Source of the DNA: an uncultured Pelagibacteraceae bacterium
Lineage (GTDB): Bacteria; Pseudomonadota; Alphaproteobacteria; Pelagibacterales; Pelagibacteraceae
Direction: 5' to 3'
NCBI GenBank assembly: GCA_902528645.1
Contig: CABZTG010000003.1
Location: 1 to 64,000 of the forward strand
Length of the DNA stretch: 64,000 nucleotides
Shown here: positions 26,002-34,861 of the stretch, one piece after another
Layout of the letters: every line of letters starts with the position of its first letter
How positions within the stretch are numbered: the first letter of the stretch is position 1
Notes under the pieces: model-generated
Databases searched by the model: none
What the model saw: only the letters and a program-made list of their open reading frames with translations
Told to the model about the DNA's origin: nothing
Made by a program: the position numbers and the translations under genes

Positions 26002-26565
26002 GTGAAAAATGTTTTTATTATTATAATTTTATTCATAACTTTAAAAAGCTTTGCTTTTTCGAAAGATAATTCATTTTATCCTGACGATTTATTTCACATA
26101 GATCATATGGACTCTCACAACAAAAAATTTGCGCTATATTTTAAGGGGCGAGAGAAATCGATTTTAGCTAGAGGTGAAGAAAGTAATTATATAAATGATT
26201 ATCCAAAAGATCTTTATATCTATAATTATTCAACAAAGTCTTCTTCACCATTGATCTCTTATGATTGGTTTCCCTCTCAAGCCAAGTTTCATTTAGAGGA
26301 ATATGACTTTCCTGTATTTCCAGACGACTTTGCTTATTATCTTTTAAAAGATGATAAAACACTGGTGATGATTAGTGCAGTTAAAAGTTTAAACGCAAAC
26401 TTTAAGTATGATATTTTTAATAAGAAACTTGAACTTTACCCCACCACAGGAAAATTTGATTTTATTATCTCGTCTTTTTCTAAGGATTGTGGGCATTATA
26501 AATTTAAAGATAATTATAAGTGTAGTATTTATAAACCTTTAATCTCGAGTAATTTAATCAATTAA
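26002..26565 (+). CDS. Exported protein of unknown function
   Basis: A 187-residue protein with a signal peptide (about residues 1-20, ending FAFS). The mature part is rich in aromatic and charged residues, and two cysteines near the end (DCGHYKFKDNYKCSIY) may form a disulfide. I do not recognise the family. The start is GTG at 26002. Its last eight bases overlap the end of the convergent ftsY gene. Confidence 0.6.
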   Translation: MKNVFIIIILFITLKSFAFSKDNSFYPDDLFHIDHMDSHNKKFALYFKGREKSILARGEESNYINDYPKDLYIYNYSTKSSSPLISYDWFPSQAKFHLEEYDFPVFPDDFAYYLLKDDKTLVMISAVKSLNANFKYDIFNKKLELYPTTGKFDFIISSFSKDCGHYKFKDNYKCSIYKPLISSNLIN

Positions 26566-27475
26566 CCTGCGTAAAAGCCTCAGCAAATTTTTCTGCATTA
26601 AATAATTGTAAGTCGTCTTCTTTTTCGCCCAAGCCTAAAGCAATAATAGGTAATTGATATTTTTTTGCTATCGCCAGTAGAATACCGCCTTTGGCAGTTC
26701 CATCTAATTTGGTCATGATTAAACCAGTTAATGGAATAATTTTGTTAAATTCTTCTACTTGATTAATTACATTCTGTCCCGATGTTGCGTCTAAAACTAA
26801 AATAATGTTGTGAGGGGCATCCTGATCAATTTTTTTTGTTACATTGGCTATCTTTTTATATTCCTCCATTAAATTTTTTTTATTTTGTAGTCTTCCAGCA
26901 GTATCGATTAATACTTGGTGAAAATTATTTTTGATTGCTTCTTCAACTGCTTTATATGCGACTGACGCTGGATCAGAACCTTGAGATGATTTAGTTATTT
27001 TAACGTCAATTTTATTTGCCCAGTTTTCTAATTGTTCAATAGCTGCTGCTCGAAAAGTATCAGAAGCAGCAAACATAACTTTGTTTCCATTAGTTTTTAA
27101 AATTTTACCTATTTTACCAATAGTTGTTGTTTTGCCAACACCATTTACTCCTGAAATTAATGTTGCATTGAGTTTATCTTTTTTTTCGAAAAAAGAATTA
27201 TTCTCTAAAGGTTTCATTAGATTAATAATATATTCTTTTAAAATAAGATTTATCTCGGTTGATAAATCTTTATTTGGATCGATTTTTTTACTTGAAATGA
27301 TTTCCTTGATCTCAGACGCAGCCTCGACACCTACATCTGACTCAATTAAAAATTCTTCAATTTTATTTAAATTTTTATCGTCAATCTCTTTTTTTATAAT
27401 TATTTCTTTTAGTCCAGATGTCAGTGCAGATGCACTTTTTTTAAAGCCTATCTTAAATTTATCAAAAATTCCCAT
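26558..27475 (-). CDS. ftsY: Signal recognition particle receptor FtsY
   Basis: A 305-residue SRP-type GTPase that docks ribosome-SRP complexes at the membrane. The P-loop GVNGVGKTT is at 109-117, DTFRAAAIEQL at 139-149, DTAGR at 191-195, and TKLDGTAKGG lies near the C-terminus. It has the NG core with only a short N-terminus, lacking the long acidic A domain of E. coli FtsY. It starts within the last base of dapF (TAATG). The tRNA-modifying gene mtaB often found between dapF and ftsY in alphaproteobacteria is absent here. Confidence 0.95.
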   Translation of the reverse strand: MGIFDKFKIGFKKSASALTSGLKEIIIKKEIDDKNLNKIEEFLIESDVGVEAASEIKEIISSKKIDPNKDLSTEINLILKEYIINLMKPLENNSFFEKKDKLNATLISGVNGVGKTTTIGKIGKILKTNGNKVMFAASDTFRAAAIEQLENWANKIDVKITKSSQGSDPASVAYKAVEEAIKNNFHQVLIDTAGRLQNKKNLMEEYKKIANVTKKIDQDAPHNIILVLDATSGQNVINQVEEFNKIIPLTGLIMTKLDGTAKGGILLAIAKKYQLPIIALGLGEKEDDLQLFNAEKFAEAFTQVN

Positions 27476-28299
27476 TATAGTTTGAACTCAATTTCTTTTA
27501 TTTCTGAAACGGGTCCTTTCATGTGGATTGAATTTTTATCATCTATAAGAATTGATAATTTACCTGTTTGAAATTCTATGTCTGTTTTATTTTCAGTAAG
27601 ATCATTTAATTTACCAGCAAATGCTGTTGCACATGCAGCTGTTCCACATGCTTTGGTCAGCCCCGCTCCTCTCTCCCATACCTTCACTCTAATTAAATTT
27701 TTATTAATTATTGTAGCAATTGTAACATTACATTTTTCTGGAAAAATTTTATGATTTTCAATTTCGGGTCCAATTTTTTCAATATTAAAATTTTCAATTT
27801 CGTTTACAAAAAAAATAATATGTGGATTTCCAACATTAACTGCCGTCCCACCTGAATGTTCTTTGTTATTTGAATCAATAATCTTAATATTTAAATTTTT
27901 CGTATCTAGTTTTTCTGATAAAGGAATTTCGTTCCATTGTAACTTAGCTTTACCAATTTCAGTCGTAACAATGTTTTTATCTAATATTTTTGACTCTAAA
28001 TTTCCATTTGAAGTTGATAAAATGATATTTTCAGATTTTGTCTCCTCGGAGATTAATTTTGCAACACATCTAGTACCATTTCCGCACGCACCAGACTCTC
28101 CTCCATCAGAATTAAAAAATTTTAAATTTGCATCACTTGATTTGCTAGATTCAATAAATATTAATTGATCACAGCCAATAAAATTTCTATCACAAATTTT
28201 TATGATTTGATCTTTAGTCAAATTGGTAATCTTTTGTCTATTATCAATTATTACAAAATCATTACCTAATCCATCCATTTTAAAAGCCCTTATATCCAT
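27475..28299 (-). CDS. dapF: Diaminopimelate epimerase
   Basis: A 274-residue enzyme converting LL- to meso-diaminopimelate for lysine and peptidoglycan. The two catalytic cysteines are Cys72 (SGACGNGTRC) and Cys218 (ACGTAACA). It heads a two-gene unit with ftsY. A perfect TATAAT reads on the minus strand at 28340-28345, about 40 bases before the start, and is a likely -10 box. This box overlaps the divergent promoter of the ffh leader. Confidence 0.95.
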   Translation of the reverse strand: MDIRAFKMDGLGNDFVIIDNRQKITNLTKDQIIKICDRNFIGCDQLIFIESSKSSDANLKFFNSDGGESGACGNGTRCVAKLISEETKSENIILSTSNGNLESKILDKNIVTTEIGKAKLQWNEIPLSEKLDTKNLNIKIIDSNNKEHSGGTAVNVGNPHIIFFVNEIENFNIEKIGPEIENHKIFPEKCNVTIATIINKNLIRVKVWERGAGLTKACGTAACATAFAGKLNDLTENKTDIEFQTGKLSILIDDKNSIHMKGPVSEIKEIEFKL

Positions 28300-28321
28300 A
28301 TATAGTTATTTAACTTATTTA

Positions 28322-28347
28322 TTGACTTTTTGAACCTCTATTATAGT
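28322..28347 (+). promoter_or_regulatory. Possible promoter for the ffh leader RNA
   Basis: TTGACT (28322-28327) and TATAGT (28342-28347) lie just before the folded region. The 14-base spacing is shorter than ideal, so the call is tentative. The same bases carry a minus-strand TATAAT for dapF, implying divergent, possibly competing, transcription. Confidence 0.35.
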
Positions 28348-28349
28348 TT

Positions 28350-28449
28350 GTGGCAGTTTCCGCAAAAACGTTAAATTTGCGGTGTCTTTGGAAACAAAGA
28401 GATCGACACTAGTCAGCGAGGGTTCGCCCACTAGTGCGATTACTGCTGT
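28350..28449 (+). ncRNA. Multi-branched structured leader RNA upstream of ffh
   Basis: About 100 bases fold into a closed multi-branch structure. A closing helix pairs 28350-28357 (GTGGCAGT) with 28442-28449 (ACTGCTGT), with wobbles at its base. Three hairpins lie inside: CCGCAAA (28360-28366) with TTTGCGG (28376-28382); TCTTTG, GAAA loop, CAAAGA (28385-28400); and CACTAGT (28407-28413) with ACTAGTG (28430-28436), which encloses GCGA/TCGC. The region ends 11 bases before the ffh ATG. It lacks the conserved SRP RNA loop, so it is not 4.5S RNA. I recall a candidate RNA motif named after ffh from Pelagibacter searches but could not check it. Confidence 0.75.
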
Positions 28450-28460
28450 GTGAAATAAAT

Positions 28461-29819
28461 ATGTTTGAAAATTTAACAAATAAATTTGAGGAAGTTTTTT
28501 CCTCTTTGAAAAAAGCCCCTTCGCTTGATGAGAGCCAAGTTGATGAAGGCCTCAGAGCTATTAGACAAGCCTTATTAGAGGCTGATGTATCACTCGAGGT
28601 CGCAAAAGATTTTATTGAAAAAGTTAAACCTAAAGCTTTAGGTCAAGAAATTATCAGATCTACATCTCCTGGTGATATGGTTGTAAAAATCGTTTATGAC
28701 GAACTAGTTAATTTATTAGGTGAAAAAAACATTGATGTAAATTTAAACGCCGTTCCGCCCGTGCCAATGATGTTAGTTGGTCTACAAGGTTCAGGTAAAA
28801 CTACCACTACTGCTAAACTTGCAAGATATCTAGAAAATACAAAGAAAAAGAAGGTAATGATGGTCAGCTTAGATATTTATAGACCAGCTGCACAAGAACA
28901 GTTGAAATCTTTAGGTGAGCAAAATGATATCTTAACTTTACCGATTATAGAAGGTCAACAACCAGCAGATATTTGTCAGAGAGCAATAAGTGCTGCAAAT
29001 TTAAATGGTGCCGACATTATCTTGTTTGATACAGCTGGCAGAACACAAATAGATCTTCAAATGATGAGTGAAATAAAGCAGATTGAAAATATAATCAATC
29101 CTGCCGAAACTTTTTTAGTTGCAGATTCTTTAACTGGCCAAGTAGCAGCATCAGTTGCAAAAGAATTTAAAAATACTGTAGGTTTATCGGGAATTATTTT
29201 AACAAGAGCTGATGGTGATGCCAGAGGTGGGGCCGCGGTAAGTATGAAATTTGTATCAGAGGTTCCAATTAAGTTTTTAGGGGTAGGAGAAAAAATTGAA
29301 AATTTTGAGGTGTTCCATCCCGATAGGATTGCAAACCGAATTCTTGGAATGGGAGATATTGTATCTCTAGTTGAAAAAGCAGCACAAGATTTAGGTGAAG
29401 AAAATATTAAAAAGACAGAAGAGAATTTAAAAAAGGGACAATTTTCAATGCAAGATTATTTAACTCAACTAAGACAGATGAAAAAAATGGGTGGAATAGA
29501 GGGAATCATGTCTTTTATGCCAGGTATTTCTAAAGTTAAATCACAAATGGATGCTGCGGGTATTGACGAGAGTGTTATCACTAAGAACGAGGCTATAATT
29601 TTATCGATGACAAAAAAAGAAAGAGAGAACCCAAAAATAATTGATGGTTCTAGAAAAAAAAGAATTGCTAATGGTTCTGGAACTGATCCAGCCACTATCA
29701 ATAAATTGTTAAAACAATTTAAAATGATGTCTGAAATGATGAGAAAGATGTCTAAAGGAAATCTGAAAGGTATGTCTGACAAAGGAATACCACCAGAATT
29801 ATTTAATCAATTAAAATAA
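28461..29819 (+). CDS. ffh: Signal recognition particle protein Ffh
   Basis: A 452-residue SRP GTPase that binds signal sequences on nascent chains. The P-loop GLQGSGKTTT is at 107-116 and DTAGR at 190-194. The methionine-rich M domain carries RIANGSGT for SRP RNA binding. The start is ATG at 28461 (MFENLTNKF, the usual Ffh opening). A GTG 27 bases upstream lies inside the leader RNA hairpin and adds residues foreign to the family. It is followed 13 bases later by rpsP. Confidence 0.95.
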   Translation: MFENLTNKFEEVFSSLKKAPSLDESQVDEGLRAIRQALLEADVSLEVAKDFIEKVKPKALGQEIIRSTSPGDMVVKIVYDELVNLLGEKNIDVNLNAVPPVPMMLVGLQGSGKTTTTAKLARYLENTKKKKVMMVSLDIYRPAAQEQLKSLGEQNDILTLPIIEGQQPADICQRAISAANLNGADIILFDTAGRTQIDLQMMSEIKQIENIINPAETFLVADSLTGQVAASVAKEFKNTVGLSGIILTRADGDARGGAAVSMKFVSEVPIKFLGVGEKIENFEVFHPDRIANRILGMGDIVSLVEKAAQDLGEENIKKTEENLKKGQFSMQDYLTQLRQMKKMGGIEGIMSFMPGISKVKSQMDAAGIDESVITKNEAIILSMTKKERENPKIIDGSRKKRIANGSGTDPATINKLLKQFKMMSEMMRKMSKGNLKGMSDKGIPPELFNQLK

Positions 29820-29832
29820 AAAAGGAGAGTAA

Positions 29833-30420
29833 ATGTTAAAACTTAGATTATCAAGAGGTGGAACAAAGAAAAGACCAGTTTACAAAGTTGTTGTAGCTGA
29901 TAGTCGTTTTGCAAGAGATGGACGTTTCATAGAAAAAGTTGGTTTTTTTAATCCTCTATTACCTAAAGAAAAAAAAGAGAGAATAGGATTAGAGGCTGAA
30001 AGAATTAAATATTGGTTAGGCCAAGGTGCACAACCGACTACAAGAGTAGCAAGAATCTTGGGTGAAAATGAGTTAATGCCAATGCCTGCTAATGGTAATA
30101 ATCCTCAAAAAGCTATTCCAAAAAAAGATAGAAAAAAAGAAGGGTCTGATGATGCTAAGAAGGAAGAGGCAGCAAAAGCAGACGCAGCACCGACAGATGG
30201 AGCAAAAAAAGAAGACGCTCCAAAAGCAGAAGCTAAAAAGGAAGAAACTCCAAAAGCAGACGCTCCAAAAGCAGAAGCTAAAAAGGAACAAGCTCCAAAA
30301 GCAGACGCTCCAAAAGCAGAAGCTAAAAAGGAAGAAGCTCCAAAAGCAGACGCTCCAAAAGCAGAAGCTAAAAAGGAAGAAGCTTCAAAAGCAGAAGCTC
30401 CAAAAGAGGAAAAAAAGTAA
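29833..30420 (+). CDS. rpsP: 30S ribosomal protein S16 with long repeat tail
   Basis: The first 80 or so residues are ordinary S16 ([20 protein letters not shown], then [14 protein letters not shown] and [12 protein letters not shown]). About 115 further residues follow, made almost only of Lys, Glu, Ala, Pro and Asp, with a 15-residue unit repeated three times and a partial fourth. The 195 residues are much longer than most S16 proteins. A good ribosome-binding site, AAAGGAGAG, precedes the ATG. trmD follows after 14 bases, and rimM, normally between them, is missing. Confidence 0.93.
   Translation: MLKLRLSRGGTKKRPVYKVVVADSRFARDGRFIEKVGFFNPLLPKEKKERIGLEAERIKYWLGQGAQPTTRVARILGENELMPMPANGNNPQKAIPKKDRKKEGSDDAKKEEAAKADAAPTDGAKKEDAPKAEAKKEETPKADAPKAEAKKEQAPKADAPKAEAKKEEAPKADAPKAEAKKEEASKAEAPKEEKK
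30235..30369 (+). repeat. 45-bp tandem repeat, three copies, inside rpsP
   Basis: Three near-identical 45-bp units run from 30235-30279, 30280-30324 and 30325-30369, differing at only a few bases. A degenerate partial fourth continues to about 30410. Each encodes [15 protein letters not shown] or a close variant. The near identity at DNA level suggests recent expansion, so copy number may vary between strains. Confidence 0.9.
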
Positions 30421-30434
30421 TTTAAGGTTTACTT

Positions 30435-31121
30435 ATGTTAAAGACACAAGTGTTAACACTTTATCCAGAAATTTTCCCTGGTCCGTTAAACAAAGGATTA
30501 TATGGAAAGGCCATGGCTAAAAAGATATGGAGTCTTAATGTAGTAAACATAAGAGATGCAGCAACAGATAAACACAAAACTGTTGATGATACTCCATATG
30601 GTGGTGGATCAGGTATGCTGTTAAAACCAGACATACTAGCAAAATCAATTGATAAAAATATCCAGAAGGGGGAAAGAATTTTTTATCTTTCGCCAAAAGG
30701 TAAAAAATTTGATCAAAGACTTGCTCAAGATTTATCAAAAGAAAAATCATTCAGTTTAATTTGTGGACATTTCGAAGGTGTTGATGAAAGAGTATTATCC
30801 ACAAGAAATATTGAGGAAATAAGTATAGGAGATTATGTGCTTTCTGGAGGGGAAACAGCTGCTCTTGTAGTTCTTGATAGTGTGTTAAGACTTTTGCCTG
30901 GAGTTTTAGGTAATGATAAATCATCTTCGGAGGAAACTTTTGAAAATGGTCTTTTAGAGTATCCTCAATATACAAAACCTCAAATTTGGGAGGAAAAATC
31001 AGTACCAGATGTCTTATTATCAGGGGATCATAGCAAAATTAAAGACTGGCGTTTATCTCAATCTGAGGCTATAACACGCGTCCGAAGACCAGATTTGTGG
31101 CAAAAATATAAGAAGGATTAA
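30435..31121 (+). CDS. trmD: tRNA (guanine-37 N1) methyltransferase TrmD
   Basis: A 228-residue SPOUT-family enzyme that makes m1G37 in tRNAs and prevents frameshifting. The trefoil-knot SAM site is visible in [12 protein letters not shown] and [20 protein letters not shown], with the C-terminal [11 protein letters not shown] substrate loop. Length is normal for the family. It lies between rpsP and rplS as in most bacteria but without rimM. Confidence 0.95.
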   Translation: MLKTQVLTLYPEIFPGPLNKGLYGKAMAKKIWSLNVVNIRDAATDKHKTVDDTPYGGGSGMLLKPDILAKSIDKNIQKGERIFYLSPKGKKFDQRLAQDLSKEKSFSLICGHFEGVDERVLSTRNIEEISIGDYVLSGGETAALVVLDSVLRLLPGVLGNDKSSSEETFENGLLEYPQYTKPQIWEEKSVPDVLLSGDHSKIKDWRLSQSEAITRVRRPDLWQKYKKD

Positions 31122-31122
31122 C

Positions 31123-31716
31123 TTGATAAATATTGAAATGAAAACGATTGAAGAAATAAATCAATATAATGTAAAAAAAATTCTTTCGGAAAAAAAGATT
31201 CCAGAATTCTTTCCAGGTGATGTTGTAAAAGTTGGTGTAAGAATTACAGAGGGAAAAAAAGAGAGAATTCAGTATTTTGAAGGTGTATGTATTGCAAAAA
31301 AAAGCAGAGATTTAAATTCTTCTTTTACAGTTAGAAAGATTTCTTTTGGTGAAGGTGTTGAGAGAACATTCCCACTATTTGGTACAGTAATCGACTCAAT
31401 TAAAGTTATTCGTTCAGGAAAAGTTAGAAGAGCTAAACTATATTACTTAAGAGATAGAACTGGTAAATCAGCTAGAATTGCCGAAAAAATAAGAAAGAAG
31501 ATTGGTATTGATATAGATGTAAAACCAGAAACAGTAACTGAAGAAAATTTAGCTCCTGTTTCAACAGAACCATCTGATAATAAAGAAGATGTAACTAAGG
31601 CAGAGGCTAAGAAAGAAGAAACTCCTAAGGAAGAGCCAAAAAAAGAAGAAACAGCCAAAGTTAAAACAAAACCTAAAACTGAAGAAAAACTTGAAACTTC
31701 TCCAGAAAAAAAATAA
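31123..31716 (+). CDS. rplS: 50S ribosomal protein L19 with charged tail
   Basis: The first 125 or so residues are L19 ([20 protein letters not shown], then [17 protein letters not shown] and [18 protein letters not shown]). About 60 residues rich in Lys, Glu, Pro and Thr follow, containing [12 protein letters not shown], much like the S16 tail one gene earlier. The start is TTG at 31123, supported by AAGGA at 31113-31117; ATG at 31138 is an alternative with no clear ribosome-binding site. leuC follows after 11 bases. Confidence 0.92.
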   Translation: MINIEMKTIEEINQYNVKKILSEKKIPEFFPGDVVKVGVRITEGKKERIQYFEGVCIAKKSRDLNSSFTVRKISFGEGVERTFPLFGTVIDSIKVIRSGKVRRAKLYYLRDRTGKSARIAEKIRKKIGIDIDVKPETVTEENLAPVSTEPSDNKEDVTKAEAKKEETPKEEPKKEETAKVKTKPKTEEKLETSPEKK

Positions 31717-31727
31717 TTTTTTTTTCA

Positions 31728-33131
31728 ATGCCTAATACTCTTTACGACAAAATTTGGAAAGAACACTTAGTTGATCAGCAAGATGATGGAACAGCTTTAT
31801 TATTTGTTGATAGGCATCTCGTTCATGAAGTGACCAGTCCACAAGCATTTGAAGGTTTACGAAATTCTAAAAGAAAAGTAAGACACCCAAAACTTACATT
31901 GGCCGTTGCAGATCACAACGTTCCAACCACTGATAGAACCAATGGTATTTCAGATAAAGAATCTAAAATTCAAGTTGATACATTAGAAAAGAATTGTAAG
32001 GAATTTGATATCCAACTCTTTGGAATGGAGGATAAGCGTCAAGGTATAGTTCATATAATTGGTCCTGAACAAGGATTTACACAACCTGGAACAGTTATAG
32101 TTTGTGGAGATAGTCATACAGCTACACATGGAGCGTTTGGTGCTTTAGCATTTGGTATAGGCACCTCAGAGGTTGAACACGTGCTAGCAACACAAACTTT
32201 AGTGCAAAAAAAAGCAAAAAATTTCAGAATAAATGTTAATGGAAAACTTCCGTTAGGTGTTACTTCAAAAGATGTAATTTTACAAATAATTGGAAAAATA
32301 GGAACAGCAGGTGGAACAGGATGTGTTATTGAGTATGCTGGTGATTTAATCAGATCATTGAGTGTTGAGCAAAGAATGACCATATGCAACATGACTATAG
32401 AGGGTGGAGCAAGAGCAGGTTTGATTGCACCAGACGAAAAAATTTTCAAGTATTTGGAGGGAAAACCTATGTCACCCAAAGGTGAAAAATGGGACAAAGC
32501 TTTAGCGTACTGGAGAAGTTTAAAATCTGATGATGGTGCAAATTTTGATAAAGAAATAAGTCTTCAAGCTAATGAAATTTCACCAATGATTACCTGGGGA
32601 ACTTCACCTCAAGATGTTATTACTATTGAAGATAAAGTACCAAACCCAAACAATGAAAAGGATGAGGATAGAAAAAATTCTATTGAAAGAGCTCTAAAAT
32701 ATATGGGTTTAAAACCTGATATGGCAGCTAAAGATATTAAGATTGATAAGGTTTTTATAGGTAGTTGTACAAATGGAAGAATTGAGGATTTACGAGAAGC
32801 AGCAAAGATTTTAAAAGATAAAAAAATTGCCTCTCATGTTCATGCAATGGTTGTTCCAGGATCTGGTTTAGTGAAAGAACAAGCAGAGCAAGAAGGTTTA
32901 CATAAAATATTTGAAGAGTCTGGTTTTGAATGGAGAGAACCAGGATGTTCTATGTGTTTGGCAATGAATGCTGATAAATTAAAACCAGAGCAAAGATGTG
33001 CATCAACATCAAATAGAAACTTTGAGGGAAGACAAGGTAGAGGTGGAAGAACACACCTTGTGAGCCCAGGAATGGCAGCTGCAGCAGCAATTTCTGGAAA
33101 TTTGGATGATGTAAGAAAGTATCAAAATTAA
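31728..33131 (+). CDS. leuC: 3-isopropylmalate dehydratase large subunit
   Basis: A 467-residue aconitase-family enzyme of leucine synthesis. The three iron-sulfur cysteines lie in GSCTNGR and in [29 protein letters not shown] marks the substrate site. It overlaps leuD by one base and is followed by leuB, a complete leuCDB set. No leucine attenuator is visible; the gap from rplS is only 11 bases, mostly T. Confidence 0.95.
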   Translation: MPNTLYDKIWKEHLVDQQDDGTALLFVDRHLVHEVTSPQAFEGLRNSKRKVRHPKLTLAVADHNVPTTDRTNGISDKESKIQVDTLEKNCKEFDIQLFGMEDKRQGIVHIIGPEQGFTQPGTVIVCGDSHTATHGAFGALAFGIGTSEVEHVLATQTLVQKKAKNFRINVNGKLPLGVTSKDVILQIIGKIGTAGGTGCVIEYAGDLIRSLSVEQRMTICNMTIEGGARAGLIAPDEKIFKYLEGKPMSPKGEKWDKALAYWRSLKSDDGANFDKEISLQANEISPMITWGTSPQDVITIEDKVPNPNNEKDEDRKNSIERALKYMGLKPDMAAKDIKIDKVFIGSCTNGRIEDLREAAKILKDKKIASHVHAMVVPGSGLVKEQAEQEGLHKIFEESGFEWREPGCSMCLAMNADKLKPEQRCASTSNRNFEGRQGRGGRTHLVSPGMAAAAAISGNLDDVRKYQN

Positions 33132-33736
33132 TGCAAAAATTTTCTAAATTAAAAAGTATTCCAGCATATTTACCAATCGTAAATATTGATACTGATATGA
33201 TCATCCCAAAGCAGTTTTTAAAAACAATTAAAAGAACTGGACTTGGAAAAAATTTGTTTTTTGAAATGAGGTATGATGATAATGGAAATAAAATAGTCGA
33301 TTTTATATTAAATCAAGATCCATTTACAAATTCAAAAATACTGATAGCAGGAAAAAACTTTGGTTGTGGATCCTCAAGAGAACATGCTCCTTGGGCATTA
33401 TTAGATTTTGGTATTACATGTGTAATTAGCTCCAGTTTTGCCGATATTTTTTATAGTAATTGTTTTAAAAATGGAATTTTACCAATTATTGTTAATGAGG
33501 AAAAAATAAAAGAATTGTCTGAATATGCTAATAGAAAAGAGGAAATTTCAGTAGACCTTAAAGAAGAAAAAATATTTTATGGTAATAATGAAATTAAATT
33601 CAAAATAGACTCCTTTAAAAAAAAATGTCTTCTAGAGGGATTAGATGATATTGCACTATCTTTAAACAAGTCTGAAAAGATTAAAAGTTTTGAGCAAAAA
33701 TTAAAAAGCTCTAAGCCATGGATTATAAGTGATTAA
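33131..33736 (+). CDS. leuD: 3-isopropylmalate dehydratase small subunit
   Basis: A 201-residue swivel-domain partner of LeuC. Family motifs include [15 protein letters not shown] near the start and [15 protein letters not shown] in the middle. It isomerises isopropylmalate together with LeuC. The start shares one base with the leuC stop, and the end overlaps leuB by eight bases. Confidence 0.95.
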   Translation: MQKFSKLKSIPAYLPIVNIDTDMIIPKQFLKTIKRTGLGKNLFFEMRYDDNGNKIVDFILNQDPFTNSKILIAGKNFGCGSSREHAPWALLDFGITCVISSSFADIFYSNCFKNGILPIIVNEEKIKELSEYANRKEEISVDLKEEKIFYGNNEIKFKIDSFKKKCLLEGLDDIALSLNKSEKIKSFEQKLKSSKPWIISD

Positions 33737-34835
33737 GGTAAAAAAGAGAAAGATACTATTACTTCCTGGGGATGGCATTGGTCCCGAAGTTATTGGTGAA
33801 GTAAAAAAAATTATCAGTTGGTTCAATGATAAAAAGTCTCTAGATTTTGAGATAGATGAAGATTTAGCAGGAGGATGCTCTTACGATAAGCATGGTACAC
33901 CGATCACAGATGAGGTTTTTTACAAGGCATTAGAAAGTGCAGTTGTTATGTTAGGCGCTGTAGGAGGACCAAAGTGGGATAATGTTGAGTTCTCTAAAAA
34001 ACCAGAGAAAGCACTTTTAAAGTTAAGAAAAGAATTAAAATTATTTGCTAATTTAAGACCAGCAATATGTTTTAAACAATTAGTTGATGCTTCAACCTTA
34101 AAACCCGAAATTGTCTCAGGTTTAGATATTATGATTGTTAGAGAGCTAACAGGAGGAATATATTTTGGTGAACCTAGAGGAATAAAACCAATAGAAAATG
34201 GGGAAAGAAAAGGGATTAATACTCACACTTACACAAGCAATGAAATTATAAGAGTTGCTAGAGTTGCCTTTGATTTAGCAAAAAAAAGATCAAACAAAGT
34301 AACTTCTTGTGAAAAATCAAATGTTATGGAGGCAGGCCAACTTTGGAAAGAAGAGGTTCAGACATTACACGATAAAGAATTTAAAGACGTTGAACTAAGT
34401 CATATGCTTGCAGACAATTGTGCTATGCAGTTGTTGAGAAATCCAAAGCAATTTGATGTAATTGTAACAGATAATTTGTTTGGAGATATGTTATCTGACC
34501 AAGCCTCAATGTTGACTGGATCATTAGGTCTTTTACCTTCTGCATCTTTAGGTGCAAAAAATAAAGATGGAGAGATGAGGGCTATGTATGAACCTATTCA
34601 TGGTTCGGCTCCAGATATAGCTGGTAAAAGTATTGCTAATCCAATAGCTACAATTTTAAGTTTTGCTATGGCTTTGAGATATTCATTAGATTTAGATAAA
34701 GAGGCAGAAGCTCTGGAAAAAGCTGTACAGGATGTATTAAATGATGGTTTAAGAACTCAAGACATTTTATCAAAAGGTACAAAAGAGGTGACTACATCAC
34801 AAATGGGTGATGCGATCATTTCAAAATTGCAATAA
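33729..34835 (+). CDS. leuB: 3-isopropylmalate dehydrogenase
   Basis: A 368-residue NAD-dependent decarboxylating dehydrogenase, the third leucine-specific step. The opening [11 protein letters not shown], the substrate loop [21 protein letters not shown] and the metal site [17 protein letters not shown] are all present. It starts with GTG at 33729, overlapping leuD. The last gene of the leu run, it ends 26 bases before the DMSP genes. Confidence 0.95.
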   Translation: MIKVKKRKILLLPGDGIGPEVIGEVKKIISWFNDKKSLDFEIDEDLAGGCSYDKHGTPITDEVFYKALESAVVMLGAVGGPKWDNVEFSKKPEKALLKLRKELKLFANLRPAICFKQLVDASTLKPEIVSGLDIMIVRELTGGIYFGEPRGIKPIENGERKGINTHTYTSNEIIRVARVAFDLAKKRSNKVTSCEKSNVMEAGQLWKEEVQTLHDKEFKDVELSHMLADNCAMQLLRNPKQFDVIVTDNLFGDMLSDQASMLTGSLGLLPSASLGAKNKDGEMRAMYEPIHGSAPDIAGKSIANPIATILSFAMALRYSLDLDKEAEALEKAVQDVLNDGLRTQDILSKGTKEVTTSQMGDAIISKLQ

Positions 34836-34861
34836 TTAATTAATTATTTTAAAATCAAATT

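Noticed and set aside
28350-28450. 4.5S SRP RNA
   Set aside because: The position next to ffh made this tempting, but the conserved asymmetric loop and GGAA-type tip with flanking AGCA of SRP RNA are absent, and the fold is multi-branched rather than one hairpin.
28434-28460. GTG start for ffh giving nine extra residues
   Set aside because: It lies inside the leader hairpin and the residues do not match Ffh; the ATG at 28461 gives the family-typical opening.
30235-30369. CRISPR-like or other non-coding repeat array
   Set aside because: The units are contiguous, a multiple of three, in frame with rpsP and have no unique spacers.
30073-30520. Lys/Gln-rich and Phe/Cys-rich frames over the rpsP tail
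   Set aside because: They are alternate readings of the same repeats and do not resemble proteins.
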